Made by a program: the position numbers and the translations under genes
Assembly (NCBI GenBank): GCA_945643635.1
Contig: CALZFC010000101.1
Location: 95,001-159,000, forward strand
Direction of reading: 5' to 3'
Source of the DNA: Allodiplogaster sudhausi
Taxonomy: Eukaryota; Nematoda; Chromadorea; Rhabditida; Diplogasteridae
DNA length: 64,000 nt
The notes under the pieces: generated by a model
The model's database searches: none
Seen by the model: only the letters and a program-made list of their open reading frames with translations
What the model was told of the DNA's origin: nothing
Part shown: piece by piece, positions 45,833 to 58,515 of the stretch
Numbering within the stretch: the stretch's first letter is position 1
Layout of the letters: every line of letters begins with the position of its first letter

Positions 45833-48487
45833 CTGATAATAAAAGAACAACGTTGCATATTCAGCATATTTAATAATGTTAATCTTATTACTCATTCGTG
45901 AAAAAGGAATGACAAACGTACTAAGGCATAAAAATTGCAACAGAAACTTGCATGAATCAGCATTAACAAATCAGCTTTTTACTCCCAGAAGCGGGATGAA
46001 TAAGTTGAACGTTTCAATTACTTACTATTAGAAGAAGAGTCTCCAGTCATCCCTCGCGAGCGCAAAGAGCAGCTTCGGCTGCCTACGCGGCCCGGGACGA
46101 CTCCCGCTTTCTAACTGAAACAAAAGAGCATAATAGCAACGCTTACACGTCATAAATATCATATCACAAAGCAATTCAATATTACAAACATGAAACAAAC
46201 AAAAGGATAAGTTTTAAGTGTTTGTTAACCCGAGATTTTCTTTTGCAAATTAAACGTTCCGTTCAAATGATGATTCCGAATATTTTTCTAAACATGATCG
46301 AAAGTGGTACAATGTCACATTTTCTGTTCTCGCACCGCCTCGTCCCCCCTTGCCACCAAAATGTGACATCCGTTGTCACAATTCTCTTCGGCGGCCGCTT
46401 GCGTGTCACATTTTTGGTCACAATTTTGGATGGAACATTAATTGTGCGTCACATTTTTTTCTGTGTGTGCTTGCTCGTGTGGAGACGACAAAGCGAGATC
46501 GGCGACTTCCGGCTGAGGAATGATAGAAATTCTTATACTGACTATTGCATTTAGTTCTTAGTCTCTTGAGAGCGGCTGCTTGAATCACTTTCCCTAATTG
46601 TGCTTGAGTTCCTTTCGAGATGCTGTGCATAGGTCCGCGAGAATTGAGACAAAAACATAGAATGAAGGTCCACGATAATGATTGTGAGCAGAACCACGGA
46701 GGAACAAGGCTCTTCCTCCGTTATCATCATAACCGCAGGAGCAGTCGAAGTCATGAGAATCGAATATGTACATACACATGTATGTATATAACATTGATGA
46801 ATCGCGCCGAGAACTGACCTAGGAGGGGCGCGATATGGCGCTTCCTGAAGTCCGGTTGCCTTCGCATTTCTAGCTTGTGCTTTGACAGCGAGTTTGAACT
46901 TGAACTTTGTTAACGCCCACCTTCGTGAAACATGCGAGAGTGAAACAAGCGATATAAATTTAGCAAAAAAATAAGATTATTGTTCAGATGATGTAAGGAG
47001 GTTATGCCAAAAAAGATGTACATATCTACTTTGAATGAAACTTCATCATTTAGCTTTGCTGATTGTATGATTAAATCTTTTAACTGTTCTTACCTTCGAG
47101 AAGCACATGAAAATTATGGACCAAAAACGCTTTTTCTTCACATATGCAATACTGTTTTTATTTCATTTTCTACTATTTCAAGGTTGTTTGCAGAGGGGGA
47201 CCAAAGATGGAAAGGAGCATAGAATTAGTGGAGGGATGCAGACTGTAATAGAATGAGAAAGTGAATGGTGAGATGCATGGGAATGGGAGAGAGCAGAAGA
47301 GAAAGAGAGATGAGACATTGATTGAGCGAGTCGGAGAGGCTCATGCTCAGTTCTATTCGACTCTTCCTCTGCTTCGCCTGCTCGCCCATTCATGGCAGCA
47401 TACAACTGCCACTGGCAACTCCTCTAAGCCATCAATCATCATCCTCCTTGTACCTGTCACATTTGGTCAGTTTTCATCTAGATATTTATATATTTCGCTT
47501 TGATTAGGTCGTATTTGATTTTTTTAAAATCTGTTTGTGAGTGTCTATAAGATCTTTTTTTCTTATTTCAGAATACGTCGATTGGCTTCCTGAGCGTTCG
47601 AATAAATATGTTACAAAAATATTTGATGAAGGATGACGAACCAAAGTGAAAGTGGACCCAAGAACAGCAGAAACGAGGATGAAGAACTCTGTCGATGAAT
47701 CGAGGAATTTGATGTTCACACCCGCCGAGCTACCACATGCAGAAGGAGGTAGCTGACGTTGAGAAATACAAGATCCAATAAAAGACAACATTCTTTAGCA
47801 TCCACCTGTGCAGTCGGACTCAGCCACTGCATCTTCCGTTATCTCCGAACTATTTGAACAGGAAGGCGACTAAGAAAACGAATTTGTCACGGATCCCATG
47901 TATGAATCCACTTGTGATATTGCTAGGGGAGGAAACACAAGCTCTATCAGATGATCATTAATTTCCTACTTCAATGTTCATAGGAAGACTGTAAAAGAAA
48001 CGAAGGATATTTTCCAGTTTTCATATACTATGTCCATGGTTTTGTTGCATAAAAGCCAAACCGAATTCTCATTTATTGTTTTACAAAATTTTTATGTCAA
48101 TTCACTGCCCGACAGTAAATAAACATCTTATCTTACTCGTTTTAAACACCCTTTAATGTGATATTGTGGTGCAAAAATGCGCCCTTGAGTTTCCGACTTC
48201 ACGAGTCGTTGGTATCCGTTGGTAGAAAAAGAAAACGTTATCAGTCAAATTTCATGAAACGTGGTATTTATGTTATATGGAATTCTTCTCTCTAACTTAT
48301 GTATATTGAAAACGATTTATTGCATAGTCAACAGTAATATTTCCTAGAGGATCATTTTGCACTCACTGATGATCAAATGGAAAAATATGCCTAACAGTAT
48401 AGCGTACATAGTATTCATTGCATAACGAGACGTTAATTCTGATGTCTCGCTGTGATTGACTAAATTCTCGTCCTTCTTCCACCGCGA

Positions 48488-49691
48488 CTAACACCCCTTG
48501 ACTTCCTCATTGGCGCCACTGCAGATAATAGTTGCTATCGTGCTTATTTATCGATTAGTAGAATAATTGGATCGACGAGGTGTCTTGCTCATTTGGATCG
48601 TTTTCATGGCAAATTGAGCTAAGCGAGTTAAAAATATCGTTAACAAAATTTATAAATAAAAAAAGGAAAAACCTGCATGGGCACTTGAATCCTTCGCCGG
48701 CGCAGGTTCGGAAGCGGCTCTGCTTCTTCGCGGCACACGGCATCCACACGCCCCATTCGTTCCAGTAGGTCGAGCTGTCTGCAAGGAGAGGCAAATGACT
48801 GTACGAACGTGGTGGTGTTGCTAGGTTCGGACTATTCTTCTAATTAGAATACTAGCCCAAGCGAGTCTCGCGCACTCCTTCATTTGAACTCGCGAGATCA
48901 CTTCACTTCGTTCCCGGTTCTCACCTAGAAGCCGCTCGGCTTGTTCTCTTCTATGTATCTCTCGTATTCACCTCTCTCTCGCCTCGAATTTGGCTACCCA
49001 CATACAAACTTTTCTCTCCGCTTCTGGTAAAACTCAACAGGTGCGAATCACGCTTTACATGTATGCGTTGTGCTGTTTCGCCTTTTAAAATGGAAATTTT
49101 TTGTTTAAATGGTTATGAAAAGCTAAAATCGCACTTGGCAGACAACATCCGTCAGCAGACTTCTTCAGGATGTTTTCTGTGTCACATGTGAATCGGTTGA
49201 TGTTGTAGTTGATGTGTTTCTTGCCGACGCAGCAAGTGGGTTTCGGGTACTTGCACAGTGTTCGCTCGCACGGAACGTTCTTCGTCGTTTGGCCACTTTA
49301 AGAAATTTTTTAATTAAATTATTTGGCGGGAAAATTAAAAGTTCAAAATTGCCAACGTGCACGGGCAGCCATCGACTTCGGAGAGGCACTTGCGGGCCGC
49401 GGGCAGCGTCGTGCATCCGCCGCAGCTGGTCGGGCAGGCGACGCCAGGAAGGGTCATCCACTCGGACCAGACACCTCCCGCTGGGCAGCAGGCCTGAGAA
49501 TGGCAGGCTCTTACTCTAGGTCCATCCTGGTGTTTCAGTCCATAAAACTAGTATACGTTACGATTTGGGGCAGTCTTCCCTTTGTATCCTTTGAGATTCT
49601 TATAAAATCAGCCATAAGTAGAAACCTGCGCGTTCGTAGATGTCCACGAGGAGACGACGAAAAGTGAAAGGAGCAGAACGCGAACAGCCAT
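48488..49691 (-). CDS. Secreted TSP1-like cysteine-rich protein (unit II)
   Basis: Exons 49626-49691, 49357-49493, 49135-49295, 48673-48778, 48488-48518 (TAG), offset 11852 bp from the unit I gene. Coding sequence appears identical to the unit I gene; 166 residues with signal peptide and two TSP1-like segments. Base differences lie outside the exons (upstream of ATG near 49715 and in the first intron near 49559), so both copies look intact. Confidence 0.82.
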
Positions 49692-50958
49692 GTCTTCCAA
49701 GGTTTTCTCTCAAGGATCCAGTGTTTCTTTTAAGATAATGTAGACAAAAATAAAATATAGAAATATTATAATTATAGTTGATGACAACAAAATAGCCAAA
49801 GAATCTATAGAACGGGACATGGGGTTTAAAAAGAGAAAATATTCTACATCCTGAGGGTACGAGAACAGTTTGGTGGTTCGGCTTGTATCGCACTGTGCAA
49901 TGCTGCATATTTATGTGTAGTTGTTGGACTCATAAACGCGTAAATCCCCCCTTCCACCCCCAACAACTGTTCAATCAAAATGCTGTCTGATGTTACTGGT
50001 GCATACAGAACATTTGACGGAGTCTTTGTTCCAGGTTGAGCTTATGGTTTCGTGGATCAAGACAATGTGGTTGATCTGCTGAATTCCAAATTTTACTACG
50101 ATTGACGAAGGGTATGTTAAATAAAGACAGAATGCTAGTCAGAAGACCAAAAGAATCCTCTTTTGACAAGTCCTCCCACAGCTAAAATATTTGTGGACAA
50201 GTTTGCCATCTTTCGGTGACGCGCTCTCCCATTATTTCCTTTCTACCTCTTTGGTGAAAAGATCACTTCTTAACTTTCGTTCGGCAGTTTCTCTAGCCTC
50301 TTTGTTTGCAACGTCTTTGTCATGTACATAGAGGTTTGCCCAAAGTAAGAATTAGCACAGTGTATATTAATGTTCTATTTAGATAAAGTGAATCTTTTCT
50401 ACAGTCAAACATTTCTCCGAGCGTTCTCGCCTGTTGATGGCGATTTCTAAGCGGTCTAGCAGCATTAATCTGACACTCGATTCCTGCAAACGAAATGAGA
50501 GAGACTCAAGGGAAGTGTTAAAAAAAACTTTCTCAATTTGTTTTTGCTTTTCCTTCAAGCATTTTTTTTACTTTCATCAGAAAATACAGCGGCTCTTTCC
50601 GTCACTTCATTCCTACATCAATTTAATTTCCATACTAGCTCCAAAGTCCGAGAGTGGTATATAGTTAGTACATAGGAAATGTGTACGTGACAATGAGCCA
50701 GTTGCACCTATCCAGATGGAGATGGTGACCATCACAACATTGATTTTCTCTCTATCTCTGTTTCTCCCTCTCTATCTTTCTCTCTCTCTCTCTCTTTCTC
50801 TCTCTTCTATTTCTTTCTTTTTCGATGCTTCCCTTTTGTTCACGCTCATTTTCTAAATCTTAGTGAAAAGAAATCTTTATTCGCAAGATGAGACAATAAA
50901 TATTAATAAATATTTAAAACGCTAAATTAGCCATGTAAGATAAGAACAGTTTAGCATT

Positions 50959-51571
50959 TCACGCCGACTTCTGAGGAAGTCCCGATCGCTTGGCTGCAGT
51001 GCAATCTCGTCGCTTGCGGCGCTTGCAGCAGCAAGGGCAGCAACTGCAGCATTTCAGTGTAAGTCCCTTGAAGATGCCAAGAGACAGACTGAATCTTACC
51101 CGCATCCGCAGCATCCACATCCGCAGCAGGGACAGCAGCAGCAGTTGTTGCAGCAGTTATTGCAGCAGCAGTTGCGATTGCCACAGCAACAGTTGTGGCA
51201 GCAGCAACACTTTTTGCAGCAACAACAACAGCACTTCTTGCAGCAGCAACAGTGGTTGCAGCACTGAATTCCCATTCTTAGGACTCATTCAGAGAAATTC
51301 AAAGGATTCTCACGTTATTGCAGCAATTGTTGCAGCAGTTATTGCAGCAACCGACACAGCAACCACAGCATCGCTTGTCTCTCCCGGCCACCGAAGAAGG
51401 CTTTGTGGTGAAGGAGTTGAAGCGAGCAACAGCAGCGGAAGGAACTGACGGAGTCGGTGGAGGGGATGTTTGGGTTGAAGATTGAAGAGACTTCTGAGGG
51501 ACTTGCGTAGCTGCCAAGGAAAGTCCAGCCAGGAAGGTCACGAGAAGAACAGTGGAAGTGATGAATTTCAT
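50959..51571 (-). CDS. Secreted ultra-cysteine-rich protein, copy 4
   Basis: Exons 51314-51571, 51100-51263, 50959-51043 (TGA); 168 residues, minus-type (MKFITSTV). One change within the Cys block of exon 1: Gly to Val ('CCGCCVGCC'). TATA box at 51623-51629. Divergent partner of copy 5, about 500 bp between start codons. Confidence 0.85.
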
Positions 51572-52073
51572 TGCTGTGGAGTGAAGCTGAGCCGGGTGGT
51601 TGACTGTCCCGGTCAATGGCACTTTTATATTACCGACTGTGACATTAAACCCTCGCGATGTCTCCAGGGGAACTTCTTGAAGGTGAGAGTGAAGAGAACG
51701 AGCAAACAATATATCAAGCGTACATCACACGGATATAATCGTGCCTTGACCACAGAGTGAGCTCGCAATTTCATACTTACGTTCATCTCTAAAGATCGTG
51801 AGTGAAAATAGGCAGTTCTCTCTAATTTGAGATACATATATATATTTCGAGCTCGTTGGTAATAAATTTTAGTATTTTAGTTAGGAGATAAATTTGCGTC
51901 TCAACAAAATTTGTTCATAAGTCAACAGGCCCGGCGGAGACATTCGATCTGTTTGTTCTTCCGCTTGACACTTAATGTTCTCACTTGTGCTCTTGTCCGA
52001 GGGATCTTAGGATAATATAAAAGTGCCATTGACCGGGACAGTCCACCACCCGGCTCAGCTTCACTCCACAGCA
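51572..52073. promoter_or_regulatory. Bidirectional promoter of copies 4 and 5
   Basis: 502 bp between two divergent ATGs. TTTTATA at 51623-51629 and TATAAAA at 52016-52022 sit 58 bp from their start codons. Both flanks share 'gtgccattgaccgg'-type sequence next to the TATA boxes and 'ccgggtgg' in the leaders. Contains an uninterrupted 'acattaaaccctcgcg' (51642-51657), the empty site of the TTAA element. Confidence 0.7.
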
Positions 52074-52685
52074 ATGAAATCCATCACTTCCACTGTTCTT
52101 CTCGTGACCTTCCTGGCTGGACTTTCCTTGGCAGCTACGCAAGTCCCCCAGAAGTCTCTTCAATCTTCAACACCCTCTCCCCAGACTCCGGCAGTTCCTT
52201 CCGCTGCTGCTGCTCGCTTCAACTCCTTCACCACAAAGCCTTCTTCGGTGGCCGGGAGAGACAAGCGATGCTGTGGTTGCTGTGGCGGTTGCTGCAATAA
52301 CTGCTGCAATAATTGCTGCAATAACGTGAGAGTCCTTTGAATATCTTTGAATGAGTCCTAAGAATGGGAATTCAGTGCTGCAACCACTGTTGCTGCTGCA
52401 AGAAGTGCTGTTGTTGTTGCTGCAAAAAGTGTTGCTGCTGCCACAACTGCTGCTGTGGCAATCGCAACAGCTGCTGCAATAACTGCTGCAACAACTGCTG
52501 CTGCTGTCCCTGCTGCGGATGTGGATGTGGATGCTGCGGATGCGGGTAAGGTTTAGTCTGACTCTTGGCATCTTCAAGGACTTACACTGAAATGCTGCAG
52601 TTGCTGCCCTTGCTGCTGCAAGCGCCGCAAGCGACGAGATTGTACGGCAGCCAAGCTATCGGGACTTCCTCAGGAGTCCGCTTGA
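52074..52685 (+). CDS. Secreted ultra-cysteine-rich protein, copy 5
   Basis: Exons 52074-52325, 52376-52545, 52601-52685 (TGA); 168 residues, plus-type (MKSITSTV). Differs from copy 1 by Val to Ala in the pro-region ('SAAAARF') and one Cys to Ser in exon 2 ('GNRNSCC'), leaving about 50 Cys. Confidence 0.85.
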
Positions 52686-53487
52686 AATGCTAAAATTCTC
52701 TTCTCAGCAAGTTTAACAATATTGACAGTAATTTATTTACCCTTCTCTTGAATAAAGTTTTTCAACAAGGAAGTTTTAATGTTGTTTTAAAGATAGCAAT
52801 TATTGTTTTAAGAAGACAACTGTGAGTTTCTGAACTACCGAATATTAACACAACGTTTTCTATTCAGAGCCATTGAAATGACTATCTTGATAGATTTCAT
52901 AGTCACATTTCGACATCATTTCATTTTCCTGCAAAGCGAGATCTCAGTAAGCGGAATCCTCCATTTCATTGTGCACGACCATATGAGCACAGAATCTGAC
53001 GTTTCAATCTTCAGTCTCAGGACTCAATTCCTGAGAATTATTTGAGGAACCACTAGAAGACTCAGCGATGGCATCTTTTTATTTTATTTTTATTCATCTG
53101 ACCATAAGGCGACATCTTTGAACCAGTATACATATATGACATGTACATAAATATATTTACATATGTAGTAAGTGGATAGGTCAATGACAACAGTTGTTTA
53201 TGAGACACGCTCTATCCACATACATAAATGTTTGGATCATTGCGGATATGTCAATTCGGATTAGAAATGGCACGGCGTTCGACTACAAAGAAAGAGCAAA
53301 AGTCGCTTTCGGCTTGCGCCAACGAGCGAAGTCTGCCGATGATATGATATGAATAATTGGCATTCGTGGGCACTCTGAGGAATCGAGAGAGGAGGGGATA
53401 GGGAATGGGTAGAAAGGATGGTCTTGAGATGATTGGGAAAAGGGTCTCTCATGGGGTCGGCGAAAGAGGTGGGGAAGAAGAGACAAT

Positions 53488-54162
53488 TCAGAGATTGCAG
53501 CGCGTCCCGTTCACCTCGCGCCCCTTGAAGCGCCAGACGTCATCGAAGTCGATGTCGATCGCGTTCGCGTCGTTGCCATACCTCAGAGAGATCGATCAGT
53601 CGAGAGAGAGAAAGAGTGAGAGAGAGAAAGAGAGAGAAAGAAAGAGAAAGAGAGAGAGAGAAAGAGAGAAAGAGAGAAAGAGAGAAAGAGAAAGAGAATG
53701 TACTTCTTGAATCTCTGTCGTGCCATGTCGATGATCTCTTTGGATATCTCGTTCTGCGACGTGCCACTCACGTCCACGTATCGGCAGAGGTCGTCGTTCG
53801 CGTAATGGCACGAGATCGCCTTGCGGAAACCTTCAATTATCAGCTCTCGATTGATATTTTGAGCGCGTGAAAGAAATGCATTTAGATTATTTTCATGCTG
53901 GCTTACAGAGCGAATGTGTTCTTTTTCTGATCACTGACTAATAGTTGATTCTTTCACTCTCTCTCTCTCTCCTTCTCTTTCTCTCTTTTCACTATCTCTC
54001 CTTCTTTCTCTTCACTCTCCTTCTCTCTCTCTCTCTCTCTCTCCTTCTCTCTCTCTTTTCACTATCTCTCCTTCTTTCTCTTCACTCTCCTTCTCTCTCT
54101 CTCTCTCTCTCTCTCTCCTTCTCTCTCTCTTTTCACTATCTCTCCTTCTTTCTCTTCACTCT

Positions 54163-54204
<42 letters not shown>

Positions 54205-54463
54205 GTTCTAGTTGTTCCCCACGCTGGCATCATTTACTCGCTTCACAGCGACAGCAGCTTGCCTGTTCTTACAGAGAAGGCTTATTACTTCGCCGTTCCG
54301 CTTCATTCCTTATCAAAAGAACGTGCAACTGTTTTAGTTCACGAGTTGAACTTTTGCTGGTAAGACTTGAGCGTGTGCAGAGAGAAAGACAGACAATGGG
54401 AACGAGGGATGGAGAGAGAGAGAGAAAAGAGAAAGAGGAAGGTGAGAGAGCCCACGAGGGAAA

Positions 54464-54498
<35 letters not shown>

Positions 54499-55078
54499 AG
54501 AGATGTGTTAAAACTGTAGTCGAGTCTAGTACTTTTCTGTCCTTATCTTCCACGCAGCTGATATCGTGGCTGTTCTCTTCAGTGTATCGGCCCTGTCACG
54601 TTAGACTCTCTTTCAATTGTCCCTATTTCTCTACTCCCTCAGTGTCTCTCTCCCCCCCCCCTCCCTTAGTCCCTCTCTCTCCCTCTCTCTCTCTCTGTCT
54701 CTCGCTTGCGCCACCCGTTCAACAACGAATTGTCGGATTGAATTTTCCGATTTTCCCTCTCTGATCATCGAGCACTAATTCGACTTTCCTAACGAAACAA
54801 CGAAACTAAACTCTTGTTGAAGGGACAAAGTATAGGGTGATTCTGATGTATGTAATTGCTATTTTATTTCATGAATACTACTAAAAATGTTAATGAATAA
54901 TTGTTATCAATGAATTAAATAACAAATTTAATTAGTAACCTTGCGTTCGATTGGCGCCCGAGCCGTGTATGATGAGAGGATGGAAGAAGAGCGTGTCGCC
55001 CACGTCCATCTCCACGTGAAGACGAGGCATCGACGGGTCGTAGTTCTGGATCCCATGGTACGCCTTGTTCACGCCACC
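53488..55078 (-). pseudogene. Phytanoyl-CoA dioxygenase, C-terminal three exons (unit III)
   Basis: Exons 54940-55078, 53704-53830, 53488-53581 (TGA 53488-53490) join in frame, 119 residues. '[15 protein letters not shown]' carries the distal iron-ligand His of the family; 'GFRKAISCHYAN', 'SGTSQNEISKEIIDMARQ' and 'DDVWRFKGREVNGTRCNL' follow human PHYH to its end. The family enzyme is a peroxisomal Fe(II)/2-oxoglutarate oxygenase that hydroxylates phytanoyl-CoA. The exon with the His-x-Asp iron ligands and all upstream exons are not present before the citrate synthase fragment, so this is a 3' fragment, though its frame is undamaged. Confidence 0.8.
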
Positions 55079-56206
55079 CTGCAGAGAGAGAGAGGGAGAG
55101 AAAGAGAGAGAGAGAGAGAAATACAGAAGGGAGAAGATAGTCGCCTTATAAGTTTTGGCATGAGTGACACCGTCAAAAAGATTTTTTTTAAGAAGAAATA
55201 AATTCGAAGCAAGAGAAGAGGGCGCAAAGATAAACGAAGAGTTTAAGGGGCTATTCGAGGTCTAATCCAAGGTGAGAACGCCAAGACTCGCTGTCGCTTT
55301 CGGCGGTGGAGCTGCAAGACATGGCGGGGCAGGGAAGGGAGAGCGCGAGAGAGGCTAGAAAACACCCAGGTGGATGGCAGAGGAAAGCAGCCGTGCTATT
55401 AATCTTGATCAAACTGACGCCAGTTTGATCAAAAGTTAATGAACATTTTATTTTGAGCTGAGTGAAATTTCAGTGAAATGTATTAAGCTGTTTCAAAAGG
55501 GGAACATTTTGTATTTCAGTTTTTGGGAATTTCTTATTTTGACTCAACATTTGGAAGTATTATAAAATTGTCACGGCTCATACTTTACTGTGCGAGAAGA
55601 AATGTTCCCAAATATGCGCCCCGGTCGACAATATGAAAAGGATGCTCAGCGTTTTGATTATCTCGTAAATCGCGACATTTATAAAACTTGGTATTGAGAG
55701 ATTGGTGTTGAGAGACATGGGCAACTTATTCACTTTTATTATCACCAAAAGCATATTAACTTTGAAAACAATAAAAGTGGACAAAGAGAGAAATGGAATG
55801 TGGGGAGGTAGACTTGTTTGTAAAAGAGAAGAAAAACAGAGTCGAAGAGAAACTCATGAATGACAGAGGCAGACAACCTCTACTCAAATGAAAGAAGGAG
55901 GCGGAAGGAGTAAGAAAGGAAAAATAGGCTAATAAGGCATTCAAAGGCTATAGGTGTACTAAATCACAGGTAAGCTAGAAAGAGAATGTGGGTTCAATTC
56001 TGCGAGTTCTTGCCCCGGTAAATAAAGCACCAGTGCTTACATCACAGAAAAATACTCGAACAAAGACAACGTAGCATTATTACTAGATAAAAGAAAAAAA
56101 CAAAGTAGGAAAATAACAAAGAATAATCCATTGGTAGTTCCCATTACTGTAACCTAATGGTGAATACCGTAATCCACCAACGGTCTCCTTGGTCTATCCC
56201 TCTGAT

Positions 56207-56481
56207 TTAATTCCTGGAGGAACTATTCGGCGGCAACAGCATCTTGCCCTGTTCGAGAAGGATGTTGGGAGTGATATAGAGGGTGGACACGAGACGGAAG
56301 AGGTCATCCTTAGGCAGATGCTTCAGAGCGAATTCACGCTGGCACTCATAGCGGGGGTCCGTCTTGATCTCGTTGTTGAGAACGGCTACGGCAGCAGTGA
56401 ACTGGGACATGGGATGGACATTCTCAGGAAGGGCATCCAGGAGACGAACGACGTGGGCAGGAAGGGCAGGAAGGGCATTCC
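56207..56481 (-). pseudogene. Citrate synthase exon with large internal deletion (unit III)
   Basis: Acceptor 'ctgtttaag' then a frame from 56481 to TAA at 56207-56209. It reads '[20 protein letters not shown]', '[13 protein letters not shown]', then directly '[20 protein letters not shown]' and '[10 protein letters not shown]', and leaves homology. In mitochondrial citrate synthase the HPMSQ and KTDPRY segments are some 150-200 residues apart, so the middle is missing, including both catalytic His residues; the C-terminal catalytic Asp segment is missing too. Not a working enzyme. Confidence 0.8.
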
Positions 56482-57022
56482 CTTAAACAGAATAATGGTA
56501 CTGTAGACAGAGTACCGTAATCAGTATATTTCTAGTTCCTCGCTTAGAAAAATTATTTTATAAAAGGCCACTATTTTTCATCCTTTTTTAAATACACCCC
56601 TGCACCTTTTAACGGTATACTAACGAAAGAAGTAGCCAAGCGGGTCCACGGTCACTTGCTTAAAAAGGATGAGTTTGGCAATAAGCATACTGTAAAAAGT
56701 CTACAGTAACATCTGTGATGCAAGCAAAGAGTCACTGAATAAAAAAAACCCGCCGACTCTGGAACTGCTGCTGGGACTATGGCGGCCCGAAGTGCGTGTT
56801 GCGGTCGCGTCGCGTGCGGAAGGTAGAGAGTATCTCGACCTCTTTCTAGCGCACTTCGCTCGCCTTGGAAACAAGTTTATTTACCATCGTTTAACTCCCA
56901 TACTTTGTTCCGAACAAATCCTTAAATAAAAACGAAAAACTTAGTAAACAAAACAACTTTTAAAAAAAAACTTGCCTGAGCCGGATATTCGGCAGAATGT
57001 TAAAAAAAATACGCCTTCAAAC

Positions 57023-57188
57023 CTGCATGGCACACACTCCACTTCCATCCACTTCCATCCTTTTTGAAGAAAAGGAAAGAAATCTCGCTGGCGCCGGCGC
57101 CGAAGCAGGTTTCCGCCAGATCGAAGAACATGACCGCCTTGGTGCCCTCGCCAATGCCCAGCTTCGAATAGAGCATCGCCATGACAAG
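57023..57188 (-). pseudogene. Unidentified exon (unit III)
   Basis: Between acceptor 'gctattcag' and donor 'gtttgaagg' an open 166-bp exon reads 'MLYSKLGIGEGTKAVMFFDL' and 'AETCFGAGASE', which looks coding (GC-rich third positions) but I cannot place it in a family. No neighbouring exon was found; it may belong with the citrate synthase fragment or another captured gene. Confidence 0.4.
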
Positions 57189-57902
57189 CTGAATAGCGAT
57201 ATCAATACAGCAGGAATAAATATTGTAAAAGCTTCTTATGAAAAGAATAAAAAGAACAAAACAACAGCAATTTTCATGGAGCGCAGAACTGTTCAAGGGT
57301 TTTCGCTAGTTCAAGCTTCTCAGCAAAGGCACGGTCTTTTCTACAGTCAAACATTTCTCCGAGCGTTCTCGCCTGTTGATGGCGATTTCTAAGCGGTCTA
57401 GCAGCATTAATCTGACACTCGATTCCTGCAAACGAAATGAGAGAGACTCAAGGGAAGTGTTTAAAAAAACTTTCTCAATTTGTTTTTGCTTTTCCTTCAA
57501 GCATTTTTTTTACTTTCATCAGAAAATACAGCGGCTCTTTCCGTCACTTCATTCCTACATCAATTTAATTTCCATACTAGCTCCAAAGTCCGAGAGTGGT
57601 ATATAGTTAGTACATAGGAGATGTGTACGTGACAATGAGCCAGTTGCACCTATCCAGATGGAGATGGTGACCATCACAACATTGATTCTCTCTCTATCTC
57701 TGTTTCTCCCTCTCTATCTTTCTCTCTCTCTCTCTCTCTTTCTCTCTCTTCTATTTCTTTCTTTTTCGATGCTTCCCTTTTTTTCACGCTCATTTTCTAA
57801 ATCTTAGTGAAAAGAAATCTTTATTCGCAAGATGAGACAATAAATATTAATACATATTTAAAACGCTAAATTAGCCATGTAAGATAAGAACAGTTTAGCA
57901 TT

Positions 57903-58515
57903 TCACGCCGACTTCTGAGGAAGTCCCGATCGCTTGGCTGCAGTGCAATCTCGTCGCTTGCGGCGCTTGCAGCAGCAAGGGCAGCAACTGCAGCATTTCA
58001 GTGTAAGTCCCTTGAAGATGCCAAGAGACAGACTGAATCTTACCCGCATCCGCAGCATCCACATCCGCAGCAGGGACAGCAGCAGCAGTTGTTGCAGCAG
58101 TTATTGCAGCAGCAGTTGCGATTGCCACAGCAACAGTTGTGGCAGCAGCAACACTTTTTGCAGCAACAACAACAGCACTTCTTGCAGCAGCAACAGTGGT
58201 TGCAGCACTGAATTCCCATTCTTAGGACTCATTCAGAGAAATTCAAAGGATTCTCACGTTATTGCAGCAATTGTTGCAGCAGTTATTGCAGCAACCGCCA
58301 CAGCAACCACAGCATCGCTTGTCTCTCCCGGCCACCGAAGAAGGCTTTGTGGTGAAGGAGTTGAAGCGAGCAACAGCAGCGGAAGGAACTGACGGAGTCG
58401 GTGGAGGGGATGTTTGGGTTGAAGATTGAAGAGACTTCTGAGGGACTTGCGTAGCTGCCAAGGAAAGTCCAGCCAGGAAGGTCACGAGAAGAACAGTGGA
58501 AATGATGAATTTCAT
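57903..58515 (-). CDS. Secreted ultra-cysteine-rich protein, copy 6
   Basis: Exons 58258-58515, 58044-58207, 57903-57987 (TGA); 168 residues, minus-type, with Thr to Ile at residue 5 of the signal peptide ('MKFIISTV'). Cys block as in copy 2. TATA box at 58567-58573. Confidence 0.85.

Larger units (their letters stand above)
42955..51640. repeat. Segmental duplication unit II
   Basis: Offset about 11.85 kb from unit I. Differences found by eye are few: a 21-bp deletion in cysteine-rich exon 2, a 5-bp insertion ('ccgag') near 47727 and scattered single-base changes (for example near 49715 and 50244). Same gene order as unit I. The long gene-free stretches (43680-44398, 46115-48487, 49692-50958) match those described for unit I. 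Confidence 0.9.

Noticed and set aside
54210..54375. Plus-strand exon-like frame beginning 'VVPHAGIIYSLHSD'
   Set aside because: Lies within an intron of the minus-strand dioxygenase fragment, follows a CT tract that mimics an acceptor, and has no partner exon.
55300..55345. Short minus-strand frame starting 'MSCSSTAESDSESW' as a new start for the dioxygenase
   Set aside because: It runs to a stop without a donor that joins in phase to the 55078 exon.
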